A stretch of 64,000 bases of DNA from the NCBI RefSeq assembly GCF_039839785.1, contig NZ_JBDOQT010000001.1, forward strand, positions 3,162,001-3,226,000. Reading direction: 5' to 3'. How positions within the stretch are numbered: position 1 is the stretch's first letter; each line of letters opens with the position of its first letter. This DNA is from Pelagibius sp. CAU 1746 (GTDB taxonomy: Bacteria > Pseudomonadota > Alphaproteobacteria > Kiloniellales > Kiloniellaceae). A program made the position numbers and the translations under genes. This document shows, piece by piece, positions 52,710 through 62,308 of the stretch. A model generated the notes under the pieces. That model did not search any database. It was not told the origin of the DNA and saw nothing but the letters and a program-made list of their open reading frames with translations.

Positions 52710-53306
52710 ATGACAAGCGATCTGTCGCTGCAGGACGCCCTCGCCGCGCGCCGCAGCGTCCGCGCCTTTGCCGCGCGGGCCGTCCCGCTTGAAACACTGC
52801 AACGGCTGGTCCGGGCGGCGCAGGGCGCGACCGGCGCGGAAGGCCAGCGCGCGGCGCCTTCGGCTCACGCCCTCTACCCGCTGAGCTTGAGACTGGTGGC
52901 GGGGAACGTCGAAGGGTTGGAAGCGGGGCTCTACGAGGTGACGCCGGAAGACGCGCCGCGACTCCTGAAGGCCGGCGACCACCGGCTGGCCCTGCAGGCC
53001 GCGGCCCTGGAGGAGCAGCCCTGGGTCGGAAGCGCGGCGGCGGTCCTGGCATTCCATGCCGACATGGAAGCCGTCACCCGCCACTTCGCCGCGCAGCCGC
53101 CGCCCGGCGCACGCGGCGCGCGCTACGTCTACATCGAAGCCGGTGCTGCGGCGCAAAACGCCCTGCTGCAGGCCGCGGCGGAAGGCCTGGGCGGCGTGCT
53201 GATCGCCGGTTTTGAGGATGGGGCCACGTCGCAAGCGCTCGGCCTGGCGCCACCCCTCGCCCCCCTGCTCTACCTCTGCCTCGGCTGGCCGGCGCCCCAA
53301 TCCTGA
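52710..53306 (+). CDS. Nitroreductase-family (SagB/ThcOx-like) protein
   Basis: 198 residues. ALAARRSVRAFAARAVPLETLQRLVRAAQGATG is the SagB/nitroreductase FMN-binding start, with PSAHALYPLSLRLVAGNVEGLEAGLYEV and the C-terminal AGAAAQNALLQAAAEGLGGVLIAGF strands. FMN-dependent oxidoreductase of unknown substrate. ATG is 4 bp after the dehydrogenase stop. RutE in the Rut pathway is also nitroreductase-like, but this SagB-type protein is a different branch. Confidence 0.85.
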   Translation: MTSDLSLQDALAARRSVRAFAARAVPLETLQRLVRAAQGATGAEGQRAAPSAHALYPLSLRLVAGNVEGLEAGLYEVTPEDAPRLLKAGDHRLALQAAALEEQPWVGSAAAVLAFHADMEAVTRHFAAQPPPGARGARYVYIEAGAAAQNALLQAAAEGLGGVLIAGFEDGATSQALGLAPPLAPLLYLCLGWPAPQS

Positions 53307-53420
53307 AGCAAGAGTATTAGCTTTCAAGGCATTGGGGCTAGCGCCGGCCACGGGGCTTCTCATCCGCGCCGCTGCACTCTATCGTGCCCGCTTTGCTGTT
53401 GGGCCGGGGGAAGGAACAGC

Positions 53421-54629
53421 ATGCGCAATGGTTGGGGCCGGGCCGTCCTGACCGCCGTGGCGCTGTGGTGCAGCGTGGCGGCGGCGGGGAGCGTGCGCGC
53501 GGAGTCCGCCTGGCTGCTGGTCGAGGCCGAGACCGGCGCGGTGCTGGCCCAGCAGCAGGCCACCCGGCCCTGGTATCCCGCTTCCGTCACCAAGGCGATG
53601 ACCGCCTACATGGTCTTCGAGGCCCTGGCCGAGGGCCGCCTGACGCTGGACCGGAAAATCACCGTCTCCGGGCACGCCGCCGCGCAGCCGCCCACCCGGC
53701 TGGGCCTGCACAGCGGACAGAAGGTGGCCGTCCGTCAACTGCTGCAGGCCATGATCGTGCGCTCGGCCAACGACGCCGCGGTGGCCCTGGCCGAGGCGAT
53801 CAGCGGCAGCGAGGCCGCCTTCGCCGCCACGATGACCCGCAGGGCCCAGGCCCTGGGCATGAGCCAGACCGTCTTCGCAAACCCCACCGGCCTGCCCGAC
53901 CCGGCGCAGGTGACCACGGCGCGCGACCTGGTGATCCTGGCCCGTGCGCTGATCCGCGACCATCCCCAGCATTTCGGCCTGTTCAGCAAGTCCTTCGTCT
54001 CGGTCGGCGGCCTGGGCGGCGGCTCGACCAACGGCTGGAAAAGCGGCTACCCCGGTGCCGAGGGCATCAAGACCGGCTTTACCTGCGGCTCCGGCTACAA
54101 TCTGCTGGCCGCGGCGACGCGCGACGGACGTCGCCTCATCGGCGTGGTGCTGGGCGGCGTCACCGGCGGGCAGCGCAACGCGCGCATGACCCGGCTGATG
54201 AACGACGGCTTCGCGCGGCCGGCCGCCGGCCCCGCCCTGACCCTCGACGACCTGCCGCGCCGCGCCGCCGGCAGCGCGCCCTATGTGCTGCCGGGCCCGC
54301 GTTGTCCCGTCTCCCAGAACGCCAAGACCGCCGACCTCATGGACGGCGAACTGCCGGGCTGGGGCTTGGTCTTCGGCTCCTTCGTCAGCAAGGACCAGGC
54401 CAACAGCCGCATCGCCGAGAACCGGGCCGCGATCAAGGACGTGGTCAGCGGCGGCCAGAGCGCGGTCATCGCGCGCACCAGCCTCGCCACCCACCGCTAC
54501 AGCGCTCTGCTGGTCGACCTGGACCGGCAGGAGGCGGGCTCCGCCTGCCGGCGCCTGCAGGAGCTCAGCGTCTACTGCCTCGCCGTGCCGCCCAAGCTGC
54601 TGAACAACCCCCAGGCCTTGTGGCGCTGA
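53421..54629 (+). CDS. D-alanyl-D-alanine carboxypeptidase with SPOR domain
   Basis: 402 residues with a signal peptide (VLTAVALWCSVAAAGSVRA). S11 peptidase motifs: SVTK (S55, K58), SAN (115-117) and KTG (217-219). In place of a PBP5_C domain it ends in a SPOR domain (about residues 310-395: LVFGSFVSKDQANSRI, RYSALLVDL), which anchors it at septal peptidoglycan. This type of fused septal carboxypeptidase is seen in alphaproteobacteria. It is the second carboxypeptidase in the window, distinct from dacC at 5607. Confidence 0.92.
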   Translation: MRNGWGRAVLTAVALWCSVAAAGSVRAESAWLLVEAETGAVLAQQQATRPWYPASVTKAMTAYMVFEALAEGRLTLDRKITVSGHAAAQPPTRLGLHSGQKVAVRQLLQAMIVRSANDAAVALAEAISGSEAAFAATMTRRAQALGMSQTVFANPTGLPDPAQVTTARDLVILARALIRDHPQHFGLFSKSFVSVGGLGGGSTNGWKSGYPGAEGIKTGFTCGSGYNLLAAATRDGRRLIGVVLGGVTGGQRNARMTRLMNDGFARPAAGPALTLDDLPRRAAGSAPYVLPGPRCPVSQNAKTADLMDGELPGWGLVFGSFVSKDQANSRIAENRAAIKDVVSGGQSAVIARTSLATHRYSALLVDLDRQEAGSACRRLQELSVYCLAVPPKLLNNPQALWR

Positions 54630-54646
54630 GATGAGCAGGCGCTAGC

Positions 54647-55234
54647 ATGAACCGTCCGGACGCCCCGGCCACCGCGCGCGAGAAGATGCTCGCCGGCCTA
54701 CCCTACAACATCATGGACCCGGAACTCATCGAGCTGCGCGAAAGCGCGCGGCGCGCGGTCTACGCCTACAACCGCTCGGAGCCCATGGAGGCCGACCCGC
54801 CGAGCGAAATCCTGAAGGGCCTGCTCGGCGGCTTCGGCACCGGGGCCTTCGTTGAAGCGCCCTTCCGCTGTGCCTATGGCGTGAACACCTACCTGGGCGA
54901 GGAGACCTTCCTCAACGCGGGCTGTGTGATCCTCGACTGCGCAAGGGTGGAGATCGGCGCCAAGACGCTGATCGGCCCGGCGGTGCAGATCTACACCGCC
55001 GAGCATCCGCTCGATCCCGCCGCGCGGGCGGCGGGCATGGAAACCGCCAGGCCGGTGATCCTGGGGCGCAACGTCTGGATCGGCGGCGGCGCCATCCTGC
55101 TGCCCGGGGTAACCCTCGGCGAGAACGCGGTGGTCGGCGCCGGCAGCGTGGTGACAAGGGACGTTCCCGCCGATTGCGTCGCGGCGGGCAATCCTGCCAA
55201 GGTGATCAGGCAGATCACGGAGGAACGGCCATGA
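54647..55234 (+). CDS. Sugar O-acetyltransferase (maltose/galactoside acetyltransferase family)
   Basis: 195 residues. N-terminal helix-turn ([20 protein letters not shown]) then a left-handed beta-helix with hexapeptide repeats ([37 protein letters not shown]) and the terminal [24 protein letters not shown]. Matches the maltose/nodulation acetyltransferase family that moves acetyl groups onto sugar hydroxyls. It overlaps queF by 4 bp (ATGA). Confidence 0.9.
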   Translation: MNRPDAPATAREKMLAGLPYNIMDPELIELRESARRAVYAYNRSEPMEADPPSEILKGLLGGFGTGAFVEAPFRCAYGVNTYLGEETFLNAGCVILDCARVEIGAKTLIGPAVQIYTAEHPLDPAARAAGMETARPVILGRNVWIGGGAILLPGVTLGENAVVGAGSVVTRDVPADCVAAGNPAKVIRQITEERP

Positions 55235-55689
55235 CCGACACCAGCGGCCTGACCCAGCTCGGCCAAGCCACCGCCCTGCCCGAGAGCCCCGACAAGGCGG
55301 TGCTGGAGCGGGTGCCGAATTCGCAGCAGGATATCGACTACCTGGTGCGCTTCACGGCACCGGAGTTCACCTCGCTCTGCCCCATGACCGGCCAGCCCGA
55401 CTTCGCCCATCTGGTGATCGACTACGTGCCCGAGGCCTGGCTGGTGGAGTCCAAGTCGCTGAAGCTCTATCTCGGCGCCTTCCGCAACCACGGCGCCTTC
55501 CACGAGGACTGCACCGTCGCCATAGGACGGCGCCTGGTGACGGAACTAGCCCCGCGCTGGCTGCGCATCGGCGGCTACTGGTATCCGCGCGGCGGCATGC
55601 CGATCGACGTCTTCTGGCAGACCGGCGCGCCGCCGAAGGACCTCTGGCTGCCCGACCAGGGCGTGGCTCCCTATCGCGGCAGAGGGTGA
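55231..55689 (+). CDS. queF: preQ1 synthase (NADPH-dependent 7-cyano-7-deazaguanine reductase)
   Basis: 152 residues, unimodular (type I) QueF from ATG 55231. Catalytic C50 and D57 ([12 protein letters not shown]) and the substrate-binding E73 (ESKSLKLY) are in place, with a C-terminal GAFHEDCTV and [15 protein letters not shown] tail. It reduces preQ0 to preQ1 on the way to queuosine in tRNA. Four-base overlap with the acetyltransferase gene. No preQ1 riboswitch is visible ahead of it, as expected for an internal operon gene. Confidence 0.95.
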   Translation: MTDTSGLTQLGQATALPESPDKAVLERVPNSQQDIDYLVRFTAPEFTSLCPMTGQPDFAHLVIDYVPEAWLVESKSLKLYLGAFRNHGAFHEDCTVAIGRRLVTELAPRWLRIGGYWYPRGGMPIDVFWQTGAPPKDLWLPDQGVAPYRGRG

Positions 55690-55701
55690 AGCCCCCGGCG
55701 T

Positions 55702-56130
55702 TCAGAACGACACACAGGAAGAACCGTCCAGGCGCATGACGCTCTCCTGGTCGAAGCCTTCCTTGTAGGCGGCGCGGATCGCTTCGATGGCCGCTTCGCT
55801 CTCGGCGGAGGGCTGATAGAGGATCACCAGCATCTTCGAGGTCTCGCGCGCGATGCGGCCGGTGTCGTGGCGCCACTGGCCGCGGGCGGTGAAGACCGAC
55901 AGGCCGTCGGGAAAGCGCGGCGTCACTTCCTGGTCCAGAAAGGCGGCCCACTCGGCCTCGCCGACCAGCGTACCGTCCTGGCGCTGCAGCCCGAAGAAGA
56001 GCTCGACCCGCGCCATGGGCGAGGCTTCGGCACGGCAACTCAGTCCCCCTTGCGCCTGGGCGCCGCCCGGCAGGCCGGCGGCCAACACCAGCAGCCACAA
56101 CCCGGTAATCAGAACCCTGCCGGCATGCAT
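55702..56130 (-). CDS. DUF3574 family secreted protein
   Basis: 142 residues from ATG 56130, giving a signal peptide (MHAGRVLITGLWLLVLAAGLPGGAQAQ). The DUF3574 domain shows RVELFFGLQRQDGTLVGEAEWAAFLDQEVTPRFPDGLSVF and the terminal YKEGFDQESVMRLDG. It is periplasmic or secreted and of unknown function. Convergent with queF (12-bp gap). The last codons carry Cys in SSCVSF, which may pair with the N-terminal LSCRAE Cys. Confidence 0.85.
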   Translation of the reverse strand: MHAGRVLITGLWLLVLAAGLPGGAQAQGGLSCRAEASPMARVELFFGLQRQDGTLVGEAEWAAFLDQEVTPRFPDGLSVFTARGQWRHDTGRIARETSKMLVILYQPSAESEAAIEAIRAAYKEGFDQESVMRLDGSSCVSF

Positions 56131-56346
56131 CTTCCATCCTCTCTCACGGCCCCGAGGCACCCGACGGCCGAACCGTCGCCGCGCGTCTTCCCGGCAAATT
56201 AGACCCGTCGCCACTACCGGTAAGCCTTGCCGTGTCGCTGAATACTACCAGAAGAAGCTTGGGTGCCGCATTTTCCCATAACATCCGCGGATTCCTGTTG
56301 AAGTCCTCCCGAGCCCGGTGCAATCTCCATAAAGTTTATATGGTCT

Positions 56347-56802
56347 TTGAGCAATTCTACTGAGGACGGCTGGCGGCGACCCCCTGTGAAACGATTCGAT
56401 TGGCTTGAAAGCTTTGAACTGAGAGTACCGGAGATCGACGGCGACCATCGTGCGATGCTGGAACTGATGAAGGCGACGCGGGCGGCCGCGGCGGCGGGCA
56501 ACCGGACGAAGGTCGAGCATTTCCTGGACCGTCTCTTCGCGCTGACCCAGAACCACTTCATGCGCGAGGAAACCCTGCTGCTGCGCTGGGGCTATCCCGA
56601 TGCGAAAACGCACGCGATGTACCATCAGCGCCTGCTCGATCGCGCCAAGGCGGTGCGCCGCGCCTGCGGCAAGATCGAATCCCAGGAAGCCTTCGAGGAA
56701 TGCTGCGAGGAAATGATGACCTTCCTCGTCGATGACGTGGTGCGCGGCGACTTGAAGATGAAATCTTTCCTGCAATCCAACGACCTGACCCTGCCCGACT
56801 AG
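56347..56802 (+). CDS. Bacteriohemerythrin-like protein with a substituted iron ligand
   Basis: 151 residues if started at TTG 56347; GTG 56386 is equally possible since neither has a strong ribosome site. Hemerythrin ligands are seen as H34 (DGDHRAML), H70 and E74 (QNHFMREE), and H89 and H93 (THAMYHQ). The fifth His, usually in a WLxxHIxxxD helix, is replaced by D130 (FLVDDVVRGD; D135 kept). The diiron site may therefore be altered. Likely role: O2 binding or sensing, or iron storage. Isolated gene with no chemotaxis partner nearby. Confidence 0.85.
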   Translation: MSNSTEDGWRRPPVKRFDWLESFELRVPEIDGDHRAMLELMKATRAAAAAGNRTKVEHFLDRLFALTQNHFMREETLLLRWGYPDAKTHAMYHQRLLDRAKAVRRACGKIESQEAFEECCEEMMTFLVDDVVRGDLKMKSFLQSNDLTLPD

Positions 56803-57094
56803 GGCGGCCTGAACATTTCGCGCGGCCACCTTGCCGGGAAGTCACCGCGGGACTTCGCCTATCGCAGCCTGGCCATCCGGCCATTCACTCACGCAGGACG
56901 GGCTTGCCCCGCCTCGGCGCGCGCGCGGGAGTGGAAGGCACCACCATTTCGCGGAGCTGACCGCATTCGGCAGTGGCTCGCCGCAAGCGACTTTGATTAA
57001 ATGACGGAGCCGCGCAAATGCCCTGAGGCGAGCCCGGTCCGCTTGTCCGCCAAGCGCTCCCTTTCGCCCGAGGGCGTCAGATGGAGGCTCCGCC

Positions 57095-58468
57095 ATGACA
57101 GCGCACTTTCGTATTTCCCTAAGTGAAACTCCGCCGCGCCATGACCGGGCGGCAGGACGCCGTATCATGCCCGCAATGATATTTCTTTCGGCGAGCCTGC
57201 TGATTGTTCCGGGTCTGCTCCCTGCCTCCGCACGGGCCGACGAGACCTGTCAGTCGCCCTACATGGCGAAAATCACCGGCGAGGAAGAGTACGTCTATGT
57301 CTGGACCCTGGGCATGGAGGGTGTCGGCGACGGTTCCGACAAGATCGTCACCGTCGACGTGCGCTCCGGCTCGCCGACCTTCGGCAAAGTGGTGGACGTC
57401 GACTCCGTCGGCGGGCGCCACGAGGCGCATCACGGCGGCCTCACCGACGACCGCCGCCACTACTGGGTCTCCGGCCTGGACAGCAACAAGATCTTCATCT
57501 TCGACATCGTCACCGACCCTTCCAATCCCAAGCTGGTGAAAACCATCGACGACTTCGTGACCAAGAGCGGCGGCGTGGTCGGGCCGCACGGCGCCTATGC
57601 CCTGCCCGGCCGCATGTTGATCTCCGGCCTGTCGAACTCCAAGAAGACCGGGCAGACCGCCTTGGTCGAGTACACCAACGACGGCGACTACATCGCCACC
57701 CACTGGATGCCCACCGCCGCCAATCCGATGGGCGCGATCAACGGCGAGAAGGCGGACGGCTACGGCTATGACGCGCGCGTGCTGCCGCGGCGCAACGTCA
57801 TGCTGTCCTCCTCCTTCACCGGCTGGGAGAACTACATGCGCCCGCTGGGCGAAGTGGTGAACGACCCGGAAGCGATGAAGAAGTTCGGGGGCTCCATGGT
57901 GCTCTGGGACTTCCACGCCCGCAAGCCGCGCCAGGTCTTCGAGGTGCCGGGGGTGCCGCTTGAGGTACGCTGGGCCTGGGGCGTGGACCACAACTATGCC
58001 TTCACCTCCACGGCGCTGACCTCGGAAATCTGGCTGGTCTACGAGGACCAGAACCAGAAGTGGCACGCCAAGTCGGTGGGCAAGATCGGCGATCCGGCGA
58101 AGCTGCCGCTGCCGGTCGACATCAGCCTCTCGGCCGACGACTCGACCCTCTTCGTCGACAGCTTCATGGACGGCATGACGCGCATCTACGACGTCACCGA
58201 TCCGCACGCACCCAAGCTGATCCACGAGAAGAAGATCGGCAGCCAGGTGAACATGGTCTCACAGAGCTGGGACGGCAAGCGGCTCTACTACACGTCCTCG
58301 CTGCTGGCCAATTGGGACAAGACCGGCGAGGACAACGAGCAGTTCCTCAAGGCCTATTTCTGGGACGGCAAGGAACTGACGCCGCGCTTCGAGATCGACT
58401 TCCTGGAAGCGGGCCTCGGCCGGCCGCACCTGATGCGCTTCGGCTCATCGGCGCTCTACACCTACTGA
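57095..58468 (+). CDS. mtoX: Methanethiol oxidase (selenium-binding protein SBP56 family), periplasmic
   Basis: 457 residues, ATG with GGAGG upstream. A signal peptide (MIFLSASLLIVPGLLPASARA) marks a periplasmic form. SBP56 beta-propeller motifs include ETCQSPYMAKITGEEEYVYVWT, GGRHEAHHGGLTDDRRHYW, SGGVVGPHGAYALPGRM and NMVSQSWDGKRLYYTSS, with the conserved His residues of the copper site. MtoX oxidises methanethiol to formaldehyde, H2S and H2O2. The next gene is a SCO copper chaperone, as in characterised mtoX operons. A 292-bp gap precedes it with no gene seen. Confidence 0.9.
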   Translation: MTAHFRISLSETPPRHDRAAGRRIMPAMIFLSASLLIVPGLLPASARADETCQSPYMAKITGEEEYVYVWTLGMEGVGDGSDKIVTVDVRSGSPTFGKVVDVDSVGGRHEAHHGGLTDDRRHYWVSGLDSNKIFIFDIVTDPSNPKLVKTIDDFVTKSGGVVGPHGAYALPGRMLISGLSNSKKTGQTALVEYTNDGDYIATHWMPTAANPMGAINGEKADGYGYDARVLPRRNVMLSSSFTGWENYMRPLGEVVNDPEAMKKFGGSMVLWDFHARKPRQVFEVPGVPLEVRWAWGVDHNYAFTSTALTSEIWLVYEDQNQKWHAKSVGKIGDPAKLPLPVDISLSADDSTLFVDSFMDGMTRIYDVTDPHAPKLIHEKKIGSQVNMVSQSWDGKRLYYTSSLLANWDKTGEDNEQFLKAYFWDGKELTPRFEIDFLEAGLGRPHLMRFGSSALYTY

Positions 58469-58517
58469 TGTCTCCGGGAGGAAAGGCATTGGGTCTTTCC
58501 TCCCGCGCCATCGCGAG

Positions 58518-59198
58518 ATGCGGATGAGACCCCTGTGGTTCCTGGGCGCGGCGCTGCTGGCGGCGGCGATTGCGCCTGCCGCGGCCCACGAGTCCACCCT
58601 TAAGATCGAAGGCCCGGCCGATGCCTACGTCTACGAGCTGGCGCCGCCCGGCAGCTACGACCTGCCGCGCATCGGCAAGGCCGCCGATGCCGAGCTGCTG
58701 GACGAAGCCAACAGGCCGGTGGATCTGGCCGCGCTCTTCAAGGGGCGCCTGACCATCCTGGCCTTCATGTACCTGCGCTGCGGCGACGTCTGCCCCATCG
58801 CCCTGACCCGCATGGCCGACTTGCAGATGCTCGCCGCCGATGACTCCAGACTGGCGAAGCGGCTGCAGCTCATCTCCCTCAGCTTCGATCCCGCCTACGA
58901 CACGCCCGCGCGCATGGCCGAGCACGGCCGGGCCCTGCGGCTGCCCGGCGCCGGGGCACCGGACTGGCTGTTTCTCACCTCGCAGAGCGAAGCCGCCATC
59001 GCGCCGGTGTTGAAAGCCTATCACCAGCCGGTGAGCCGTAAGGCCGATCCCGACGACCCCAGCGGCCCGCTGGCCCACCTGCTGCGCGTCTTCCTGGTCG
59101 ACGGAGAGGGCTACGTCCGCAACATCTACAGCGCCGACTTCCTCGACCCCCGCCTGCTGATGAACGACCTGAAGACCCTGCAGATGGAAGGGAGCTGA
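58518..59198 (+). CDS. SCO1/SenC family copper chaperone
   Basis: 226 residues. Signal peptide (FLGAALLAAAIAPAAA), then a thioredoxin-like domain with copper-binding Cys C88 and C92 (LRCGDVCP) and the partner His in GPLAHLLRVFLVD. It is 49 bp after mtoX and probably delivers copper to that periplasmic enzyme, as proposed for mtoX operons; cytochrome oxidase maturation is the alternative role for the family. Confidence 0.9.
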   Translation: MRMRPLWFLGAALLAAAIAPAAAHESTLKIEGPADAYVYELAPPGSYDLPRIGKAADAELLDEANRPVDLAALFKGRLTILAFMYLRCGDVCPIALTRMADLQMLAADDSRLAKRLQLISLSFDPAYDTPARMAEHGRALRLPGAGAPDWLFLTSQSEAAIAPVLKAYHQPVSRKADPDDPSGPLAHLLRVFLVDGEGYVRNIYSADFLDPRLLMNDLKTLQMEGS

Positions 59199-59247
59199 GG
59201 CCTACCTTCGAAGCGGCGCCACGGCGATCAGCGAAGGGCGCCCGCGG

Positions 59248-60597
59248 CTAGTCCGCCGCCACCGGCGGCGCCTTTTCCGCGCCTCGGCCGTCGACCTTGC
59301 GGCGCAGGTAGTCGATATGCATGCGCAGCGTATAGGCGCGGTCGGCGAAGCCGGGGGGGACGTGCACTTTTTCGACCGAACGCTCGATGTCATCGAGCTG
59401 CGCCGCCGCCTCGGCGCGGCCGATCGACCCGTCGTTCAGGCGGTCGTCCAGCGCCTCGAGCTCCTTGTACCAGCGGTTCACCCGCGCGCGCATGCGCCAG
59501 CTATAGACCGGCGGCAGGATCTTCATCAGCGGGTAGAGCAACGTCAGCAGCGGCAAGATCATGACCCAGAGCCGGTCGATCAGGTTGGCCGCCGAGAACG
59601 GCAGGTAGCGCTGCAGGAACGGCGGGCCGCGCTCGTAAAAGCGCCGGGCCGCCGGCGCCAGCGGATAGGTGACGTGATTCCCCGTCGGAAAGGCGCCGGG
59701 CGCTTCCAGATAGCCGCCTTGCCGGTGGGTATCCCGCATCGTCAGGAGCATCAGGTCGACAAGCGCCGGGTGCATCTCGGGCGTGACGACGATCGTCGCC
59801 GTCGGCGCGAGGAGAACCAGATCCTGCCCCGGCAGGTTCTTCGTCAGATCCAGCGTACCCATCGGCAGTACGACCTTTGAAAGGTATCCGTAGCGCCGGA
59901 CATAGGCATCTGCGCGCTCGAAGCTCATCGGCGAGACGCCCGGCATGGCAAGCAGCGTTCCGATCGTTCGCGAGGCCGCGCCGCCGACGAAAATGGCGGC
60001 ATCGACCGCGCCGGCCCGGAGTGCGTCGATAGCCTCACTGCCGTCGATTTCGACCAGCTCGGACGTCTCGCCCGTCACGCCGTTATCCTTGAGGAGCGGC
60101 AGGGCCACCGCGCGGGTGCCGCTGCCGGCGGAACCGACCGCGATGCGTTTGCCAACGAGCCCGGTCAGCCGGCCGGGTGCGGCGGAGCCGCGCACGAAAA
60201 CCCAGATCGGCTCGAAATAGAGGCTGCCGAGCGACTCCAGCGCCGGATAATCCGCGGGCGTCCCGATGCCGCCTTGCATGAAAGCCACCGGCACCTCGGC
60301 CGCCTCGTCCGTGAGCAGGCGGAGATTGTCGACCGACCCGGCCGTCTGGCTCAGGTCGAGCTCGAAACCCTCCTTGCGGAAGCGCTCCGCATAGGCCTGG
60401 CCGAAGGCAAAGTAGGCGCCCTCCTTGTTCCCGGTCGCCATGACGATCCGGTCCGGCGGCGCCGGTCGCACGAACTGATAGGCGAAGACGAAGCCCGCGA
60501 CGAGGATCAAGATCGCCGGAACCACATAGGCGATCTGGGTCCAAAGTGTTCGAAACAACCGGCGCATCTTGGCTTGCATCTGGCTGCTGGCAGCCAT
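59248..60597 (-). CDS. TAXI family TRAP transporter solute-binding protein
   Basis: 449 residues. An N-terminal membrane helix (IAYVVPAILILVAGFVFAYQF) tethers a TAXI-type binding domain: PPDRIVMATGNKEGAYFAFGQAYAERF, LTGLVGKRIAVGSAGSGTRAVALPLLKDNG, and MSFERADAYVRRYGYLSKVVLP. A second hydrophobic segment lies near residues 330-365 (LWVMILPLLTLLYPLMKILP), followed by a coiled, charged tail. No TRAP permease gene is adjacent. The membrane-anchored form without a permease suggests a sensor or a partner encoded elsewhere. Confidence 0.88.
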   Translation of the reverse strand: MAASSQMQAKMRRLFRTLWTQIAYVVPAILILVAGFVFAYQFVRPAPPDRIVMATGNKEGAYFAFGQAYAERFRKEGFELDLSQTAGSVDNLRLLTDEAAEVPVAFMQGGIGTPADYPALESLGSLYFEPIWVFVRGSAAPGRLTGLVGKRIAVGSAGSGTRAVALPLLKDNGVTGETSELVEIDGSEAIDALRAGAVDAAIFVGGAASRTIGTLLAMPGVSPMSFERADAYVRRYGYLSKVVLPMGTLDLTKNLPGQDLVLLAPTATIVVTPEMHPALVDLMLLTMRDTHRQGGYLEAPGAFPTGNHVTYPLAPAARRFYERGPPFLQRYLPFSAANLIDRLWVMILPLLTLLYPLMKILPPVYSWRMRARVNRWYKELEALDDRLNDGSIGRAEAAAQLDDIERSVEKVHVPPGFADRAYTLRMHIDYLRRKVDGRGAEKAPPVAAD

Positions 60598-60715
60598 ACG
60601 GGTCGTTCTCCTCGGTATCCGGCAAGAAAGATCGGGAAAGGATAGTCGATTTTCGCGAGGGCGGGGAAGCGTTAGGCGTCCGTCGACAACGTTTTCAGCT
60701 GCGCTGCGAAAGATC

Positions 60716-62308
60716 CTAAGCCCGCGGCGTCTGCGCCTTCACGCCCTCTTCCTCCAGATTGAAAGGCGCCGGCGTCGCGGCGCCGGCGACCGGCTGGGAC
60801 TTGTCGGCCATGCCCCAGCATTGCCCGGTCGCCGGGTCGCGAGCGACGCCGGAGGGACAGGAATAGAGCTTGGGGAAGACCATCTGCTGGGCGACCTCGA
60901 CCTGGAAGACCTTCTTCAGCTCGGCCAGCGCCGCCTCGCCCATGGCCGGGTCGGCGCGGACCGAGCCGCGCGCCGAGGCGTCGATGCGCGGCGTGTGGAA
61001 GGCCTCTTCCAGGCTCATGCCGTAATCCAGCAGCAGGGCCGTGAGCTGCGCCGTACAGGGCACGATGTGGTTGGCCCCGGAAGCACCCACGGCGAAGATC
61101 GCCTCGCCGTCCCTGGTCGCAATGGTCGGGCACATGTTGGAGGAATTGATGCGCTTGCCGCCGGCCAGCGACACCGGGTTGCCGGGGCGCGGGTCGAAGT
61201 AGGCGACGGCGTTGTTCATCAGCATGCCGGTCGAAGGCAGCACCACACCGCTGCCGAAGCGGTTCAGCAGGGTGTAGGTCAGCGCCACCATGTTGCCCTC
61301 GGCGTCCACCGCGCTCATGTGCGAGGTGCAACCTCCCTGCTGGTCCAGACCGACCTTCATCTTGTGGGTCTCGAAGGCCGCGTCGAGACCGCGTGCGTAG
61401 GCGATCCAGGTCTCCGGCCCCACCACCGCGCCGGGGCTCAGATTGGTCTCGACGGAACCCAGCATGTCGAGCAGGCGCGGGCCGCCCGAGACCGCCCCCG
61501 CGGTGTGGACCTCGGCGCCGCGATGGCTGCCGCTCAGGGGCTCCAGTTCCTCGGCTTCGTAGGCCGCCAGGTCGCCGGCGGTGATCTTCGAGCCGCCGGC
61601 CTGCAGGTCGGCGGCGATGGCCGCGGCCAGGGGGCCTTCGTAGAAGGCGCGCGGCCCTTCCGCCGCCAGGGTCCGAAGCGTCGCCGTCAGGGCCGGCAGC
61701 GGGCGCAGGCTCTCCGGCTGGGCCGGCGCGCCGCCGGGCAGGTAGAGCTCGGCGGCCGCCGGATCGCGGCGCAGCAGGTCCATGGCGAGACCGATCTGCA
61801 GGGTGCCGTGCCAGTCGATGGGCAGCCCGCGTTCGGCCAAGCTGAGGGCCGGGGCCAGCGCCCGCGCCCAGGGCAGCTTTCCGTAGTGCGCGACCGCATG
61901 GCCCAGGCCGGCGACGGCCCCGGGCACGGTGATGGAGCCGTAGCCGCGCTCGTTGGCGCGGTCCTTCACCCCGGGATAGAGCATCAGCGAGAGGGGTTCG
62001 GCGGGATCCAGCGGATAGTCGGCGCTGTCGATGCCCTGGGCCAGCACGCCCTGGAAGTTGACCACCCGCGCCCGCTTCTCCCTGGCCTGCCAGATGACCA
62101 TGAAGCCGCTGCCGCCCAGGCCGCACATCCAGGGCTCCACCACGTTGAGCGCCATGGCGCAGGCCACGGCGGCGTCCACCGCGTTGCCGCCCTCGGCCAG
62201 CAGGGCCGCCCCCGCCCGTGCCGCCAGCCAGTGCTGGGACGCCACGGCGCCCTCTCCCGAGGTGACGGCGGCCTTGCGGACCTGCCACTGCTCGACGTTC
62301 TCGTTCAC
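60716..62308 (-). CDS. Gamma-glutamyltransferase family protein
   Basis: 530 residues, no signal peptide. Ntn-hydrolase with the autoprocessing Thr in CTSHMSAVDAEGNMVALTYT, the EPWMCGLGGSGFMVIW substrate strand and the LPSTGMLMNNAVAYFDPRPG small-subunit segment. The large/small subunit split would occur before Thr. Without a leader it may be a cytoplasmic GGT-like or cephalosporin acylase-like enzyme; the substrate is not shown. The gene is convergent with nothing close and is preceded by a 236-bp gap. Confidence 0.9.
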   Translation of the reverse strand: MNENVEQWQVRKAAVTSGEGAVASQHWLAARAGAALLAEGGNAVDAAVACAMALNVVEPWMCGLGGSGFMVIWQAREKRARVVNFQGVLAQGIDSADYPLDPAEPLSLMLYPGVKDRANERGYGSITVPGAVAGLGHAVAHYGKLPWARALAPALSLAERGLPIDWHGTLQIGLAMDLLRRDPAAAELYLPGGAPAQPESLRPLPALTATLRTLAAEGPRAFYEGPLAAAIAADLQAGGSKITAGDLAAYEAEELEPLSGSHRGAEVHTAGAVSGGPRLLDMLGSVETNLSPGAVVGPETWIAYARGLDAAFETHKMKVGLDQQGGCTSHMSAVDAEGNMVALTYTLLNRFGSGVVLPSTGMLMNNAVAYFDPRPGNPVSLAGGKRINSSNMCPTIATRDGEAIFAVGASGANHIVPCTAQLTALLLDYGMSLEEAFHTPRIDASARGSVRADPAMGEAALAELKKVFQVEVAQQMVFPKLYSCPSGVARDPATGQCWGMADKSQPVAGAATPAPFNLEEEGVKAQTPRA

